Of a stretch of DNA of 64,000 nucleotides, positions 12,689 through 26,380 are shown piece after piece. Position numbers and translations under genes: made by a program. The notes beneath the pieces were generated by a model. That model had not been told where the DNA came from and searched no databases. It worked only from the letters and a program-made list of their open reading frames with translations. The first letter of the stretch is position 1. Every line of letters starts with the position of its first letter. Origin of the DNA: Molossus alvarezi (taxonomy: Eukaryota; Chordata; Mammalia; Chiroptera; Molossidae); contig CM073907.1 of NCBI GenBank assembly GCA_037176705.1, positions 14,415,001 to 14,479,000 of the forward strand. Direction: 5' to 3'.

Positions 12689-15199
12689 ATTGAAATAAAT
12701 AAGTACATATCAATAATTGCCTTAAACACAGAGAGGTTAAACACTCCCATCAAAAGACAAAGAGTAGCTGAATAGATAGGAATCCATAGCTCATATATAT
12801 GTTGTTTAAAAGAGACCACACTCACAACAAAAGCCTTATATAGGTAAAAAGTAAAGAGATGGGAAACTAGAAATGAATTACAAAAAACTTCACAAAAACA
12901 CTTCAACACATAAAGACTAAATAGCATGTTATTAAACAATGAATGGGTACAAAAGGAGATAAAAAAATTAAAAACTTCATGGAAACCAATGAAAATGAAT
13001 ACACAACAGAAAATCAATGGGATTCAGTGAAAGTAGTCCTGATATAGAAGTTTATACCATACATGTCTACCTCAGGAAACTACATTTTCTAATTGAGTAT
13101 CTCACATCAGAACTTAACAAACTAGAAAGAAAACGAAACAAACAACAACAAAAACTCAGAATAAGTAGTAAAAAATGAATAGCAAAGATCAGAGCAGAAA
13201 GAGACAACATAGAGACTACAAAAAATTCAAAAGATGAACAGATAGACAAATTTCTAGAAATACATAGTCTCCCACAACTGAACTGGGAAGAGACAGAAAA
13301 CTTGAACAGACGAATCACAACTAAGAAAAATGCAGATATGATCCAGAATCTCCCAGCAAACAAAAGCCCAGACTCAGACGGCTTCACAGGGGAGTTTTCC
13401 TGAACATTCAAAGAACTAACAACCATTCTTCTCAAACTATTTCAATAAATCCACCAAGACAGAACACTTCCAAACTCACTTTATGAGGCCAGCATAATCT
13501 TAATTCCCAAACTAGATAAAGACACTACAAACAAAACAAAATTACATTCCAATATCCCAGATTAACACAGATGCCAAAATTCTTAACAAAATATTAGCAA
13601 ATCAAATCCAGCAATACATCAAACACATTATTCATCATGACCAAGTGGGTTACATTCCAGGCACTCAAGGATGGTACAATTTGTACAAATCAATAAATGT
13701 GACACATCACATAAACAAAATGAAAGAAAAAAAACATATAATCATATCAATATATGCTACAAAAGCATTCGACAAAATCCAGCACCCATTTCTGATAAAA
13801 AACGCTCAGCAATGTGGGAATAGGGGGTCATATCGCAATGTAATAAAGGTCACATATGGAAAACACAGCCAACAACACATTCAATGGGCAAAAACAAAAC
13901 ACATTCCCCTTATGAATGAGAACAAGACAGGGATGCCCACTTTTGCCACTCTTATTGAACATAGTACTGGAAGTCTTAGACACAGCAATTAGACAAGAAG
14001 TAAACATAAAAGGGATCCAAATTGGAAACGAGGAAGTGAAACTGTCATAATATGCAGATGACATAATATGGTACACAGAACACCCTAAAGACTCCCACAA
14101 AAATCTACTAGACTTAATAAACGAATTTGGCAAAGTGGCCGGATACAAATTTAATGTCAAGAAATTGATGGCATTTTTATACACCAAAGATGAAATCACA
14201 GAAACAGAAACTAAAAACTCAATCCCATTTATCATCACAGCAAATAAATATTACAATACATAGGAATAATCTTCACCAAAGAAGTAAAGGACCTCTTCAC
14301 AGATAACTACAGGTCACTGAAATTAGAAGCAGAGGAAGATAAGAAAAGTGAAAGCATACACCTTGTTCATGGATTGATAAAATTAACGTCTTTAAAATGT
14401 TCATACCACCCAAAGCAATCTATACATTCAATGCAATCCTCACCAAAATACCAACGACTTACTTCACAGAACAAGAACAAACACTCCAAAAGTTCATATA
14501 AAACTAATAAAAGACCCCGAATAGCCATAGAAATCTTGAAAAAGAAGAAGAAAGTAGGAGGGATCACATTACCAGATTTCAGGTTATACCACAAAGCCAC
14601 TGTAATAAAAATAAGCCTGGAACTGGCACAGGAACAGGCAGATCAATCAATGCAACAGAATAGAGAACATATAAATTGACCCCAGATAATATGCTAAATT
14701 AACTTTTGACAGTGTTGGCAAGAACATACAGTGGGGTCAGGAGAGTCTCTTCAATAAACGGTGTTGGAAAAATTGGACAGCTACTTGCAAAAAAAAAAAA
14801 AAAAAAAAAAAAAGGAAGCTAGACCACCAACTTACACTGTACATGAGAATATACTCGAAATGGACAAAATACTTAAATGTAACTTGTGAATCCACAAAAA
14901 TTCTAGAAGTGCAGGCAACAAAATTTCAGACATAAACAGCAGAATTTTCACTGATATAACACCTAAGACAACGGACACATACACACCAAAAAAAAAAAAA
15001 AAAAAAATGAACACATGGTACTACATCACACTGAAACGATTCTGCACTGCAAAAGAAACAACCATCAAAACAAAAAGGGATCCTACTATTTCAAAGACCA
15101 TAATCACCAATGATTCAGCAGATAAGGGTTAATTTCCAAAATATATAGAATACTTATAAACCTCAACAATAGGAAGACAAAGAACCGAATTAAGAAAAG
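12689..15199 (+). pseudogene. ORF2: L1-B ORF2, deleted and split by an insertion
   Basis: The codon aligned to the ORF2 start is ATT (12,689). The endonuclease deletion lies near 12,861 and the pre-RT deletion near 13,233. RT landmarks include [12 protein letters not shown] near 13,645 and a YADD motif near 14,050 preceded by an in-frame stop (CATAATATGCAGATGAC). A run of about 25 A residues at 14,789-14,813 is an internal expansion. Its 3' coding part continues at about 21,470. Confidence 0.83.
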
Positions 15200-15300
15200 G
15201 GGAGAGTGGGGGATGAGTGGAGGTGGTAGAGGGCATAGAGGAGATAAAAGGTGATGGAAAAAATAAAATAAAAAAAATTTAAATTAATTTTTAAAAAGAC
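15200..15300 (+). other. Short G-rich/A-rich segment between two L1s
   Basis: About 100 bp of GGGGAGAGTGGGGGATGAG-type purine-rich sequence with GGAGATAAAAGGTGATGG, then an A/T-rich tail. It resembles the 3' end of an older laurasiatherian-type L1 3'UTR, but the match is short and made by eye. It lies between the broken L1-B and the inserted L1-A. Confidence 0.5.
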
Positions 15301-16427
15301 TCAATCAAGACTTCAATATCGAAAAATCGTTAGGAAGGGGCAACCGAAAGACACCTTGGAGGACCACATAACCAGGGATACCAACTCAATCCTGGTAGAC
15401 TTGCAAGGACGTGAGAGGGAACCAGGAGCCCAAGGTCCACAGTGGCCTGGGCAGGGACCAGCAGACTCGGCTGGGACCCGGGGGACTCGGCGGGAAGCTG
15501 CTGCTGCTGCCTCAGCTGCAACCTTGACTGAGTCTTGCGATCTCTGTGACCTGCTTTGCCCTTGGTTGTTGCAGCACGGACTGGCTGAGACCAGGGGACT
15601 CGGTGGGAAGCTGATGGTGCCTTGGCTGCAACCCCAGTGGAGTCCTGCAAACTCTGCTGCCTGCTAAGCCCTTAGCTGATGCCGCACAGCTCGCTGGGAC
15701 CAGTTGACTCTGCTGAAAGCTGCTGCCACCTCTGCACTGTCCCGATACTGCGGCTTAGTCCTGTGGTTTCTGCTGAGTGTGACACCCTTGGCTGGTGCCA
15801 CAGCCATGGTCGCCCTTGGCTTGAAGCAGCGCCCTTGGGTTAAAAGTTCAAGGCAGCTCCATGATGCAGAGTCTAAACAGAGGCTAAATCAGTAGCAGCC
15901 ACTCACTTTGGGCTACAGTAGAGGGAAGGCAGACTGCATTGGAACTGTGTGGGGACACTCGGGTTTTGGAGGGTGCTCAGAGCTTTGGCTGAGTGCAGCC
16001 AGGCAGGACTGTGGTCATTTAACTCCTTCTCAGGGCCTTGGGGAGAGACAGCGGCCCCTCCCTCAATATTTAAACCCACCTGGAGGCCATTGAAATGCTA
16101 ATTGAGGCCCATTAAAAACCAGCAGCTGCCCCACCCTCAAGGAAATACTCTTACACTGAGAACCTGCAGGAGTTTTTCAGGCAACTAAGAAACCAAGTTT
16201 CTTCAGGTAACCTCTACTAATAGCCTCCAGGCAAAAAAAAAAAGGTAGAGGAAAATTACCGTTCCCTGGACTAGCAACACTAACTAGAAAAGTTAAGACT
16301 TGACAGTGGTGTTTAAATTGGGACATCCCTGGCTCATCCAAACCCAGGAGAGGGAGCCACAAACAGCAGAACACCAAAACCCACAGGGAAAATTTGGCAG
16401 ACTCCAAAGCCCACTGTGATAGCCAAA

Positions 16428-17350
16428 ATGGTGAAAAACAGAAATAAAAGCCAAATGAAAGAACAAAAGACCTCTACCGAAGATGAGATAAATGAGGTGC
16501 AGTTAAGCAAGTTAACGGAACTAGAATTTAGAGCCATGGTGTTGAGGAAGCTCAACAGCATCTGTAAGGACATGAGCACCACCAGTAAAGACATAGAAAT
16601 GTGGAAAATCAACTAGATGGAAATTAAAAACCTCAAAGAAGAAATGAAGAATGACATATCAAAAATAAAAAACACATTGGAAGGTCTAAAAAGCAGAGTA
16701 GGGGAAGCTGAGGACCGGATCAGTGAATTAGAAGACAGGATAGAAAAAAATCAAACAATCAGAAAACCATAAGAAAAAAAAACAATTAAAAAACAGGAAG
16801 ACAGCTTAAGAGAACTGTGGGACGACTGGAAATGGAATATTATCACATCATAGGAGTCCCTGAAGAAAAAAGAAAATAAGCAAGGGTTAGAGAATATATT
16901 CAAAGAAATAGTGACAGAAAACTTCCCTAATTTGGTGAAGGAAGGAAGCATTCAAGTTCAAGAAGCACAGAGAGCCTCAAGTAAGAAGAACCCAAACAGG
17001 CACACACCAAGACACATAGTAATCAAACTGCCAACAATTAAAGACAAAGTGAGAATCCTAAAAGCAGCAAGAGATAAGCAACAGGTTACCTACAAAGGAA
17101 ACCCCATAAGGCCCTCAGCTGACTTCTCACAAGAAACACTACAGGCCAGAAGGGAATGGCATGAGGTAATCAAGGTCATGAAAAACAAGGATCTGAATCC
17201 AAGACTACTCTACCCAGGAAGGCTATCATTCAAAATATAATGTCAAATAAAGAGCTTCCAAGAAAAAAAAAAAAAAAAGAAAGAAAAAGGCTAAGGGAAT
17301 ACATTAGCACCAAACCAGCAATGCAAGAAATGTTAAAAGGACTGCTGTAA
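16428..17350 (+). pseudogene. ORF1: L1-A ORF1 with nonsense codon and frameshifts
   Basis: The start ATG lies in the context AGCCAAAATGGTGAAAAAC at 16,428. The N-terminal part reads cleanly to a TAG at 16,614 in the coiled coil. Later frames show VTENFPNLVKE near 16,911, TPRHIVIKLP and REWHEVIKVMKNKDLNPRLLYP, and the element ends at the normal GLL-stop (TAA at 17,348). Length and layout match the intact ORF1 at 42,346. A 16-A run near 17,263 lies just before the C-terminal LREYIST segment. Confidence 0.88.
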
Positions 17351-17390
17351 TTAGCAGGAGAAATGGGAAGAAAAATAGAACTACATTAAA

Positions 17391-20300
17391 CAAAAAGGGC
17401 AATAAGTAAGTACATACCAATAATTACCTTAAATGTAAATGGATTGAATACTCCCATAAAAAGACACTGAGTAGCTGATTGGATAAGAAAGAATGATTCC
17501 TCTATATGTTGTTCACAAGAAACCCACCTCACAACAAAAGACTCACATAGATAGAAAGTGAAGGTATGGAAAAAAATCTTCCAAGGAAACAAATGAAAGA
17601 AAAGCTGGGGTAGCAATACTCATATCTGATAAAATAGACTTCAAAATGAAGACCATAACTAGAGACAAAGAAGGCCACTACATAATATTGAAAGGATATA
17701 TCCAACAGGAAGATATAACCTTGATAAACATATATGCACCCAATATAGGAGCACCAAAATATATTAAAAATCGTCTGGAGGACTTCAAAGGAGAAATCGA
17801 TAGCAATACAATCATAGCAGGGGACTTCAACACCCCGCTGACATCATTGATGGATCCACTAGACAAAATATTAGCAAGAAAATAAGATTCTAAAACAAGA
17901 ACTAGACCAAATGGATTTAATAGATATCTACAGAGAACTACACCCCAAAACTACAGAATTCATATTCTTCTCATGTGCACATGGGACATTCTCAAAGACA
18001 GACCACATGTTAGGGCACAAACTAAGTCTCTACAAGTTCAAGAAGAGTGAAATCATATCAAGCATCTTCTCAGATCACAATGGCATGAATCTAGAAATCA
18101 ATTGAAAGAAGAATATAAAAAGATATTTGAACACATGTAAGCCAAGTAGCATGTTATTAAACAATGAATGGGTCACCAAGGAGATCAAGGAAGCAATCAA
18201 AAACTTTATGGAAACCAATGAAAATGAAGACACAACAACACAAAATCTATGGGATACAGCGAAAGCAGTTCTGAGAGGGAAGTTGATAGCACTACAGGCC
18301 TACCTCAAAAAACAAGAAAAATCTCTAATAGATTATCTAACCTCACAACTTAAAGAACTAGAGAACAAACAAAAAGAAAACCCCAGAGGAAGTAGAAGGA
18401 AAGAAATAGTAAAGATCATAGCAGAAATAAATGACATAGAGACCAAAAAACAATTCAAAGGATCAATAAAACAAAGACCTGTTTTTTTTAAAAGATAAAC
18501 AAGATAGATAAACCCTTAACTAGACTCACCAAGAAACAAAGAGAGAGAACCCAAATACACAAAATCAGAAATAAAAGAAGAGAGGTAACAACTGACACCA
18601 CAGAAATACAAAAGATCGTTAACAAATACTATGAACAAATTATATGGCAAAAATTCGACAATCTAAGCAAAAATGGACAAATTTCTAGAAACACATAGTT
18701 TCCCAAAACTGGATCAGGAAGAGATAGAAAACTTGAACAGACCAATAACAACTAAGGAAATTGAAGATGTAATCAAGACTCTCCCAGCAAACAAAAGCCC
18801 AGGCCCAGATGGCTTCACGGGGGAGTTTTACCGAACATTTAAAGAAGAACTAATACCCATTCTCCTCAAACTATTTCAAAAAATTCAAGAAGAAGAAAGA
18901 CTTCCAAACTCATTTTATGAAGCCAGCATAATTCTAATTCCAGAACCAGAAAAAGACACTACAAAGAAAGAAAACTATAGGCCAATATCCCTGATGAACA
19001 TAGATACCCAAATCCTGAACAAAATACTAGCAAATCAGATCCAACAATTCAACAAAAAAATTATTCACCTTGAAGAAGTGGGATTCCTCCAAAAGATGCA
19101 AGGCTAGTACAGTGTTCGCAAATCAATAAATGTGATACACCACATAAATGAAATGAAGAATAAAAACCACATGATAATACCAATAGATGCTGAAAAAGCC
19201 TTTGACAAAATCCGGCACCCATTTCTGATAAAAACACTGAGCAATGTGGAATAGGGGGATCATATCTAGACATAATAAAGGCCATATATGAAAGACATAC
19301 AGCCGACATCATACTCAATGGACAAAAACTAAAAGCATGTCTGTTAAAAAGAGGACCCAGGCAAGGATGCCCACCTTTGCCACTCTTATTTAACATATTA
19401 CTGGAAGTCTTAGTCACAGCAATCAGACAGGAAGAAAAAATAAAAGGGATCCAAATGGGAAAGGAAGACGTGAAATTGTCATTATTTGCAGATGACATGA
19501 TACTATACATAGAAAACCCCAAAAACTCCATCAAAGGTTTACAAGACTTAATAAATAAATTTGGCAAAGTAGCAGGATACAAAATTAACATCAAGAAATT
19601 GATGGCATTCTTATACACCAATGATGAACTCGCAGAAGGAGAAACTAAGAATAGAATCCCATTTACCATTGTGGCCAAAAAATTAAGATACCTAGGAATT
19701 AACTTAACCAAAGAAATAAAGGACTTATTTGAAGAAAACTACAGGTCTTTGAAAAAAGAAATAGATGAAGATATAAAAAAGTGAAAGCACATACCCTGTT
19801 CATGGATTGGGAGAATTAACATCATTAAAATGTGCATGTTACCCAAAGCAATCTATAGATTCAACGCAGTCCCCATCAAAATACCAACGGCATACTTCAC
19901 AGAATTAGAACAATTACTTCAAAAGTTCATATGGAACCGAAAAGGCCTCGAAAAGCCACAGCAATCTTGAAAAGGAAGAACAAAGTAGGAGGGATCACAT
20001 TATCAGATTTCAGGTTGTACTACAAAGCCACCGTAATGAAAAGAGACTGGTATTGGCACAAGAACAGGCATATAGACCCGTGGAACAGAACAGAAAACCC
20101 AGAAAAAGACCCAAGGCAATATGCTCAATTAATATTTGAAAAAGGTGGCAAGAGCATACAGTGGAGTAAGGACAGCCTGTTAAATATATTGTGTTGGGAA
20201 AATTGGACAGCTACTTGCAGAAAAATGAAACTGGACCATCAACTTACACCGTACACAAGAATTTAACTCAAAATGGATAAAAGATTTAAATGTGACTAAT

Positions 20301-21217
20301 GATCGATAAAAATCCTAGAAGAAACAGTAGGCAACAAAATTTCCGACATCATACGCAGCAGAATTTTCACTGATATATCAGCTAAGGTAATAGAAACCAA
20401 GGAGAAAATGAATACATCAGACTACAGCAAACTCAAAAGCTTCTGCACAACAAAAGATACAATCATCAAAATGGATAGGCTACCCACTGTATGGGAGAGC
20501 ATAATAGCCAATGATATATCAGATAAGGGTTAATTTCCAATATATATATAAAGAGTGCTCATACATCTCAACAAAAGGACGACAATGAAACCAATTAAAA
20601 AATGGGCAGAGGAACTAAATAGACACCTCTCCAAACAGGACATACAAATGGCTAAGAAACATATTATGAAATGCTCATCATCACTAATCATCAGAGAGAT
20701 GAAAATTAAAACAACAATGAAGTATCACCTCACACCTGTCAGAATGGCCACCATCAACAAATCATCAAACAACAACTGTTGGCGAGTGTGTGGAGAAAAG
20801 AGGACTCTAGTGTACTGCTGGTGGGAATGCAGACTGGTGCAGCCACTATGGAAAACAATATGGTGTTACCTCAAAAAACTAAGAATTGAACTTCCATTTG
20901 ATCCAGTGATTCCACTTCTAAGAATATACCCTAAGAAGCCTGAAACACCAATCAGAAAGAATATATGTATCCCCATGTTTATAGCAGCACTATTTACAAT
21001 AGCTAAGATCTGGAAACAGCCCAAGTGTCCATCAGTAGATGAATGGATAAAAAAGCTGTGGTACATATACACAATGGAGTACTACACAGCTGTAAGAAAG
21101 AAAGATCTCTTATCCTTTGAGACTACACGGAGGGACCTGGAAAGTATCATCCTAAGTGAACGAAGCCAAAAAGAGAAAGACAAGTTTCATACGATCTCAC
21201 TTATTTGTGGAATATAA
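17391..21217 (+). pseudogene. ORF2: L1-A ORF2, almost complete but frameshifted
   Basis: The start codon is lost (AAAAAGGGCAATAAGTAAG). Endonuclease residues remain: QETHL near 17,518, AGDFNTPL near 17,818 and SDHNGM near 18,075. RT landmarks are [17 protein letters not shown] near 18,800, YRPISLMN near 18,975 and [18 protein letters not shown] near 19,478. The C-terminal Cys-rich part is near 20,780-20,850, and the final ISLICGI-stop is at 21,215. At least seven separate open segments are needed to read it. It is among the better preserved ORF2 copies here. Confidence 0.88.
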
Positions 21218-21454
21218 TGAACAAAACAGTCTGAGAAATGGGGTAGTTCCAGAGACGTGGGAGTGGGGTACAGACTGACAATTACCAAAAGAGGATGGTG
21301 GGGGAGAGATAAACCACCGAACTTACATGCATGTATGCAAGAACAGTGGACATTGACAACAAACCGGGGAAAGGTCAGGGAGGGAGAAAGAGGGGGGAAT
21401 CAGTGGGGGAAAAAGGAGAAACATCTGTAACAAAAATTAATTAATAAAAAAAAT

Positions 21455-22236
21455 AGACTTATATATCCAGAAATGGGCAGAGGAATAAATAGACACGTCT
21501 CCAAACAGGACCAACAAATGGCTAAGTAATATATGAAGAAATGCTCCACATCACTAATCATCAGAGAGATGTCACCTCACACGTGTCAGAATCGCCGCCA
21601 TCAAGAAATCATCTAATAACAAGTCTTTGCGAAGATGTGGAGAAAGGGGACACCAGTACACTGCTGGAGGGAATGCAGACTGGTGCAGCCACAATGGAAA
21701 AACAATATGGTGTTACCTCAAAAAAGTAAAAATTGAACTTCCATTTGACCCAGTGATCCCACTTCTAGGAATATATCCTACCCCCATGTTCATAGCAGCA
21801 CAATTTACAATAGCTAAGATCTAGAAACAGCCCAAATTTCCATCAGTAGACAAATGGATAAAAAAGCTGCGGTACATATACTCAATGGAGTACTATGCAG
21901 CTATAAGAAAGAAAGATCTCTTATCCATTGTGACGACATGGAGGGAACTGGATAGTATTTTCCTAAGTGAAACAAGCCAAAGAGAAAGAATGAAAAGTAT
22001 CATATGATGTCCCCTATCTGTGGAATATAATGAAAGTAACAGTCTGAGGAATGGGCTAGTCCCAAAGATGTAGTAGTGAGGTACAGATTGACAATCCCCA
22101 GAAGAGGTAGTAGTGAGGGAGAGATAAACCACAGAACTTATATGCATGTAATGTGGAGACAGGGCAGGGAGAGAGGTATAGGTGGCATGAGGGGGTGGGG
22201 ACAGGAGAAACATCTAAAACAAAAATAAATTAATTA
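21455..22236 (+). mobile_element. L1-B 3' end (continuation of 10,923-15,199)
   Basis: ORF2 coding sequence resumes at AAATGGGCAGAGGAATAAATAG (about 21,472), exactly where the L1-B at 15,199 stopped. It runs through the Cys-rich block near 21,640-21,700 and the ORF2 stop near 22,030 into the 3'UTR and A-rich tail. A ~45-bp piece after AGGAATATAYCCTA (about 21,780) is missing. Confidence 0.85.
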
Positions 22237-22376
22237 ATAATAAAAAATGAATTACTATATAAATATAAATATAGGTGACATAGATAAATTAGATATAGAC
22301 ATAGATGATAAAGATAGATTAAGTATAAATATAGATGGATATAAATAATATAGATATAGATGTAGATAGATATACA
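22237..22376 (+). repeat. AT-rich GATA-like microsatellite
   Basis: Degenerate ATAGAT/TAGATA repeats follow the L1-B tail. The first bases (ATTACTATATA-AATATAAATATA) match the same position after the next L1-B at 27,605, which shows that both tails sit in copies of one target locus. Confidence 0.82.
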
Positions 22377-22575
22377 GTGTTTCAGATCACTACCAATGTG
22401 TCCAGAAATGAGGATTCTGAGTCTCTTTACCCTGATTCCTCATGTGTCTTCACTCAGGGCCTCAGTTTCCTATTTGTGAATTTCTTTATTTGGGATGTCA
22501 TGAAGAGGTTGAAGAAATCATATGTATTTATATTTAGTGATTCAGTATTACCAAGATAATATTTTATAAAATATT
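22377..22575 (+). other. Non-L1 host segment, MIR-like, copy 2
   Basis: This is a duplicate of 10,716-10,922, starting at TTCAGATCACTACCAATG and ending in the AATATT stretch just before an L1-B 5' end. It contains the MIR-like GGGCCTCAGTTTCC core. No gene is seen. Confidence 0.75.
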
Positions 22576-23406
22576 AAGGGGAAGGGAAAATGGCAGTGGA
22601 GTAATAGGAACCTACAGAAACCTCCTCCTACAACCAAACTGAAACTACAACAAAAACAAAAACACAACATGGGGAAAAACCAACTCCAAACAGCTGAGAG
22701 AACCTGTATAACCAGGGACAGAAAGAGGGTGCCAAATTGAGCCTGGTAGAAACTGTGGAGGTGTGATAGAGCAGCCTGGGGGCCCACAAACAATAGCTGA
22801 AGGCTGCTTCAGCTGAGAGACAGGGGTTTTAAAAAGCACAAAATCAAGTACATTTACTTGCCTTGGGCTTTAGCAGAGGGATGGATGACTGCATTGAAAA
22901 TGTGAGGAGAGAGTCCAGGGCTATTGGTTCAGAAAACAGCTGGAGGGAAGGACACTGGAATTTTTGTGCTGTTATCAATCCCTCATAGAACAGCAGCCAC
23001 CTTAAACAAGGAGATTCTTCTCAGAGCCTTGGGAGAAGCAATAGCCCCTGCCTCAGGAATTCAACACCACCTGGCTGACCTGAAAATGCAAATTGAGGCT
23101 CATTAACATATAGTGTCTGACAGAAAGCAAGTGCCCCACCCTCTGGGATTCTTCTTATACCTAAGAAATTTTTCATACATTTGAGGGTTACAAATTGAGG
23201 TTCATGAAGTTAATGAGACTAATGGCTGCCAAAAAAAAGCTAGAGCATGGCCTTCCAATCTACCCAGGAAAATAATCCTTGGGAGTAGTGTTTAACATGG
23301 GTTTCTTCACACTTATCCAAACCCAGTTAAGGGAGCCACAATCAGAAAAACACCAAAACCCATAGGGAAAATTTGGCAGGATCTAAAACACACTGAGACA
23401 GCCACA

Positions 23407-24293
23407 ATGGTGAAACAATCAATCAAGTCCCAAATGAAAGAACAAGATATTCTACAAGCGAAGAGATAGGTGAAATGGATTAAACAAGATATCAGAAGGA
23501 GAATTAGGAGTAATACTATGAGGAAACTCAACAACATAAGTAAAGAGCTCAACAGCATGAGTGAAGATAAAGAAAAATTGAAAATGAACAAACTGGAAAT
23601 AAATAATGAAAAAGCAGATATAAAGAACCCATTGGAAAGAATAAAATGTAGGTCAGCGAAATCCAAGGATTGGATCGGTGAATTAGAAGACAGGGTAAAA
23701 AATACTACCCAATAAGAGAACCAAAAAGAAACAAATAATTAACAAACAGAAAGACAGCCTAAGAGAACTGTGGGACACCATGAAACACAATTAACAGACA
23801 CATCATAGAAGTTCCAGGAAAAGAAGAAAATGAGCAAGGGATAGAGAATATATTTGAATAAATCATGTCAGAATACTCTCATAACTTGGTGAAGGAAAAT
23901 GGCATATAACTTCTAGAAGCACAAAGAGCTACAACTTTGAAGAATCCAAAAAGACTCACATAGAGACACATAATAATTAACAGGCCAAAATTAAAGAGAG
24001 AAATAGAATTTGAAACGTGGCAAGAGATAAGCAACAGATTACCCACAAAAAAATCCACAGAACCTTTTCAGCTGAATGCTCAACAAAAACACTACTGGAC
24101 AGAGGAGAAAGTCATGAAGTGATTACGGTAAAAAAAAAAAAAAAGAATCTGAATCCAAGATGACTCTATCAAGCAAAACTATCATTGAATATAGAAGGTG
24201 AAATAAAAGAAGAGCTTCCCAGAGAAAAAGGCTAATAGAATATGTTAGCAACAAACAGCACTCTAAGAAATGTGAAAAGGGGTGCTGCAATAA
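23407..24293 (+). pseudogene. ORF1: L1-B ORF1, broken
   Basis: The start ATG is at 23,407 in the context GCCACAATGGTGAAACAA. The coiled-coil region reads openly around 23,470-23,715 (KLNNISKELNSMSEDKEKL-type heptads), followed by a TAA near 23,713. The RRM/C-terminal part is split by frameshifts and by a 15-A run near 24,129. The end is near 24,290 and lacks the normal stop context. Confidence 0.84.
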
Positions 24294-24335
24294 GCAGAGG
24301 ACATAGGAAGAGAAATGTAACCATAATAAATAAAA

Positions 24336-26344
24336 ATTGCAATAAATAAGAATATACAAATAATTGCCTTAAACACAAATAGATTAAACACTCCCATGAA
24401 AAGACACAGAGTAGCTGAATACATAAGAATGCATAGCTCATATATATATTGTTTAGAAGAGACCCCACTCACAACAAAAGCCTTACATAGGTAGAAAGTG
24501 AAGAGATGGGAAACTAGAAATGAATTACAAAAAAATACACAAAAACTTTTCAACACATAAAAACTAAATAGCATGCTATTAAACAATGAATGGGTTCACA
24601 AGGAGATCAAGAAAAAATTAAAAACTTCATGGAGACCAATGTTAATGAACACACAACAACGCAAAATCAGTGGGATTCAGTGAAAGTAGTCCTAATAGGT
24701 AAGTTTATACCATACATGTTCACCTCAAGAAACAAGATTTTGTAATTGACTATCTCACATCACAACTTAAAAAACTAGAAAGAAAATAAAACAAACAAAC
24801 AAAAATAACAACAGAAACTCAGAGAAAGTAGAAGGAAATGAATAGCAAAGATCTGAGCAGAAATAGACAACATGGAGACTAAAAATAATTCAAAAGATGA
24901 ACAAATGGACACATTTCTAGAAATACATAATCCCCCAGCACTGAACAGGGAAGAGATAGAAAACTTGGACAGACCAATCACAACTAAGAAAATTAAAGAT
25001 ATAACCAAGAATCTCCCAGCAAACAAAAACCAAGGCTCAGATGGCTTCACAGGGAAGTTTTACTGAACATACAAAAAAATAACACCCATTCTTCTCAAAC
25101 CCTTTCAAAAAATCCCGGAAGACGGAACACTTCCAAACACACTCAAGGAGGCCAGCATAATCTAAATTCCCAAACCACATAAAGACACTACAAACAAAAA
25201 GAAAACTATGGGCCAATAACTCTGATTACCACAGATGCCAAAATTATTAACAAAATATTAGCAAATCAAATCCAGCAATACACCAAACAAATTATTCATC
25301 TTGACCAAGTGGGTTACATTCCGGCACTCAAGCATGGTACAATATGTGCAAATCAATGTGATACATCGCATAAACTAAATAAAAGAAAAAACCATATGAT
25401 CACATCAATGTGGGAATAGGGGGTCTTATCACAATATAATAAAGGCTACAACATACTCAATGGGCAAAAACAAAAAGCAGTCCCCTTAAGAATGAGAACA
25501 AGACGGGGATGCCACTTATGCCACTCTTACTTAACATAGTACTGGAAGACTTAGACACAGCAATTAGACAAGAAGAAAAAATACAAGGGATCCAAACTGG
25601 AAAGAAGGAAGTGAAACTGTCATTATATGCAAATGATATAATATGGTACATAGAAAACCCTAAAGACTTCATCAAAAATCTACTAGACTTAATAAAAGAG
25701 TTTGGCAAGGTGACAAGATACAAAATTAATGTCAAGAAATTGATAGCATTTTTATACACCAAAGATGAAATCACAGAAAGAAAAACTAAAAAATAAATTC
25801 CATTTACCATCACAGCAAAAAAAAAATAAAATAATTAAAATACCTAAGAATAAACTTCACCAAAGAAATAAAGAACCTCTTCACAGACAACTACATGCCT
25901 TTGAAATTAGAAGTGGAGGAAGATATTAATAAGTGAAAGTATATACCTTGTTCATGGATTGAAAGAATTAACAAAGCAATCTATACATTCAATGCAATCC
26001 TCACCAAAATACCAACGACTTACTTCACAGAACTAGAACAAACACTCCAAAAGTTTATATGAAACTAAAAAAGACCCCTAGTAGCCACAGAAATCCTCAA
26101 AAAGAAGAAAGTAAAAGGGATCACATTACCAGATTTCAGGTTATACCACGAAGCCACTGTAAAAAAAATATGCCTGGTACTGGCACAGGAATAGGCAGAT
26201 AGATCAATGCAACAGAATAGAGAACACAGAAATAGACCCGAGACAATATGCTCAATTAATATTTGACAAACTTGGCAACAACATACAGTGGAGTCAGGAC
26301 AGTCTCTTCAATAAACGATGTAAGAAATACTGGACAGCCAATTG

Positions 26345-26380
<36 letters not shown>

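Larger units (their letters stand above)
10923..15199 (+). mobile_element. L1-B, 5' portion (continues at 21,455)
   Basis: The element begins at AAGGGGAAGGGAAAATGGC directly after the MIR-like segment. It has an ~850-bp 5'UTR without CpG-rich monomers, then ORF1 and ORF2. At about 15,199 ORF2 is interrupted by foreign sequence. The missing continuation (AAATGGGCAGAGGAA onward) is found at about 21,470. The two ORF2 deletions typical of L1-B are present, with junctions near 12,861 and 13,233. Confidence 0.87.
15301..21454 (+). mobile_element. L1-A, nearly full length, inserted in L1-B
   Basis: The element spans the 5'UTR (about 15,301-16,427), ORF1, ORF2 and the 3'UTR (21,218 to about 21,454). 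Its 5'UTR aligns with that of the L1 at 41,486 (ACACCTTGGAGGACCAC near 15,350) but lacks the first ~80 bp and has a different, CTG-rich internal part. It splits an L1-B: the left part stops at 15,199 and the right part resumes at about 21,470. I could not find a clean target-site duplication. Confidence 0.88.

Noticed and set aside
16177..16612. Hydrophobic minus-strand peptides that look like membrane proteins
   Set aside because: The reverse complement of Lys/Glu/Asn-rich coiled-coil codons gives Phe/Leu/Ser-rich peptides. They occur opposite every ORF1 and are not conserved as proteins.
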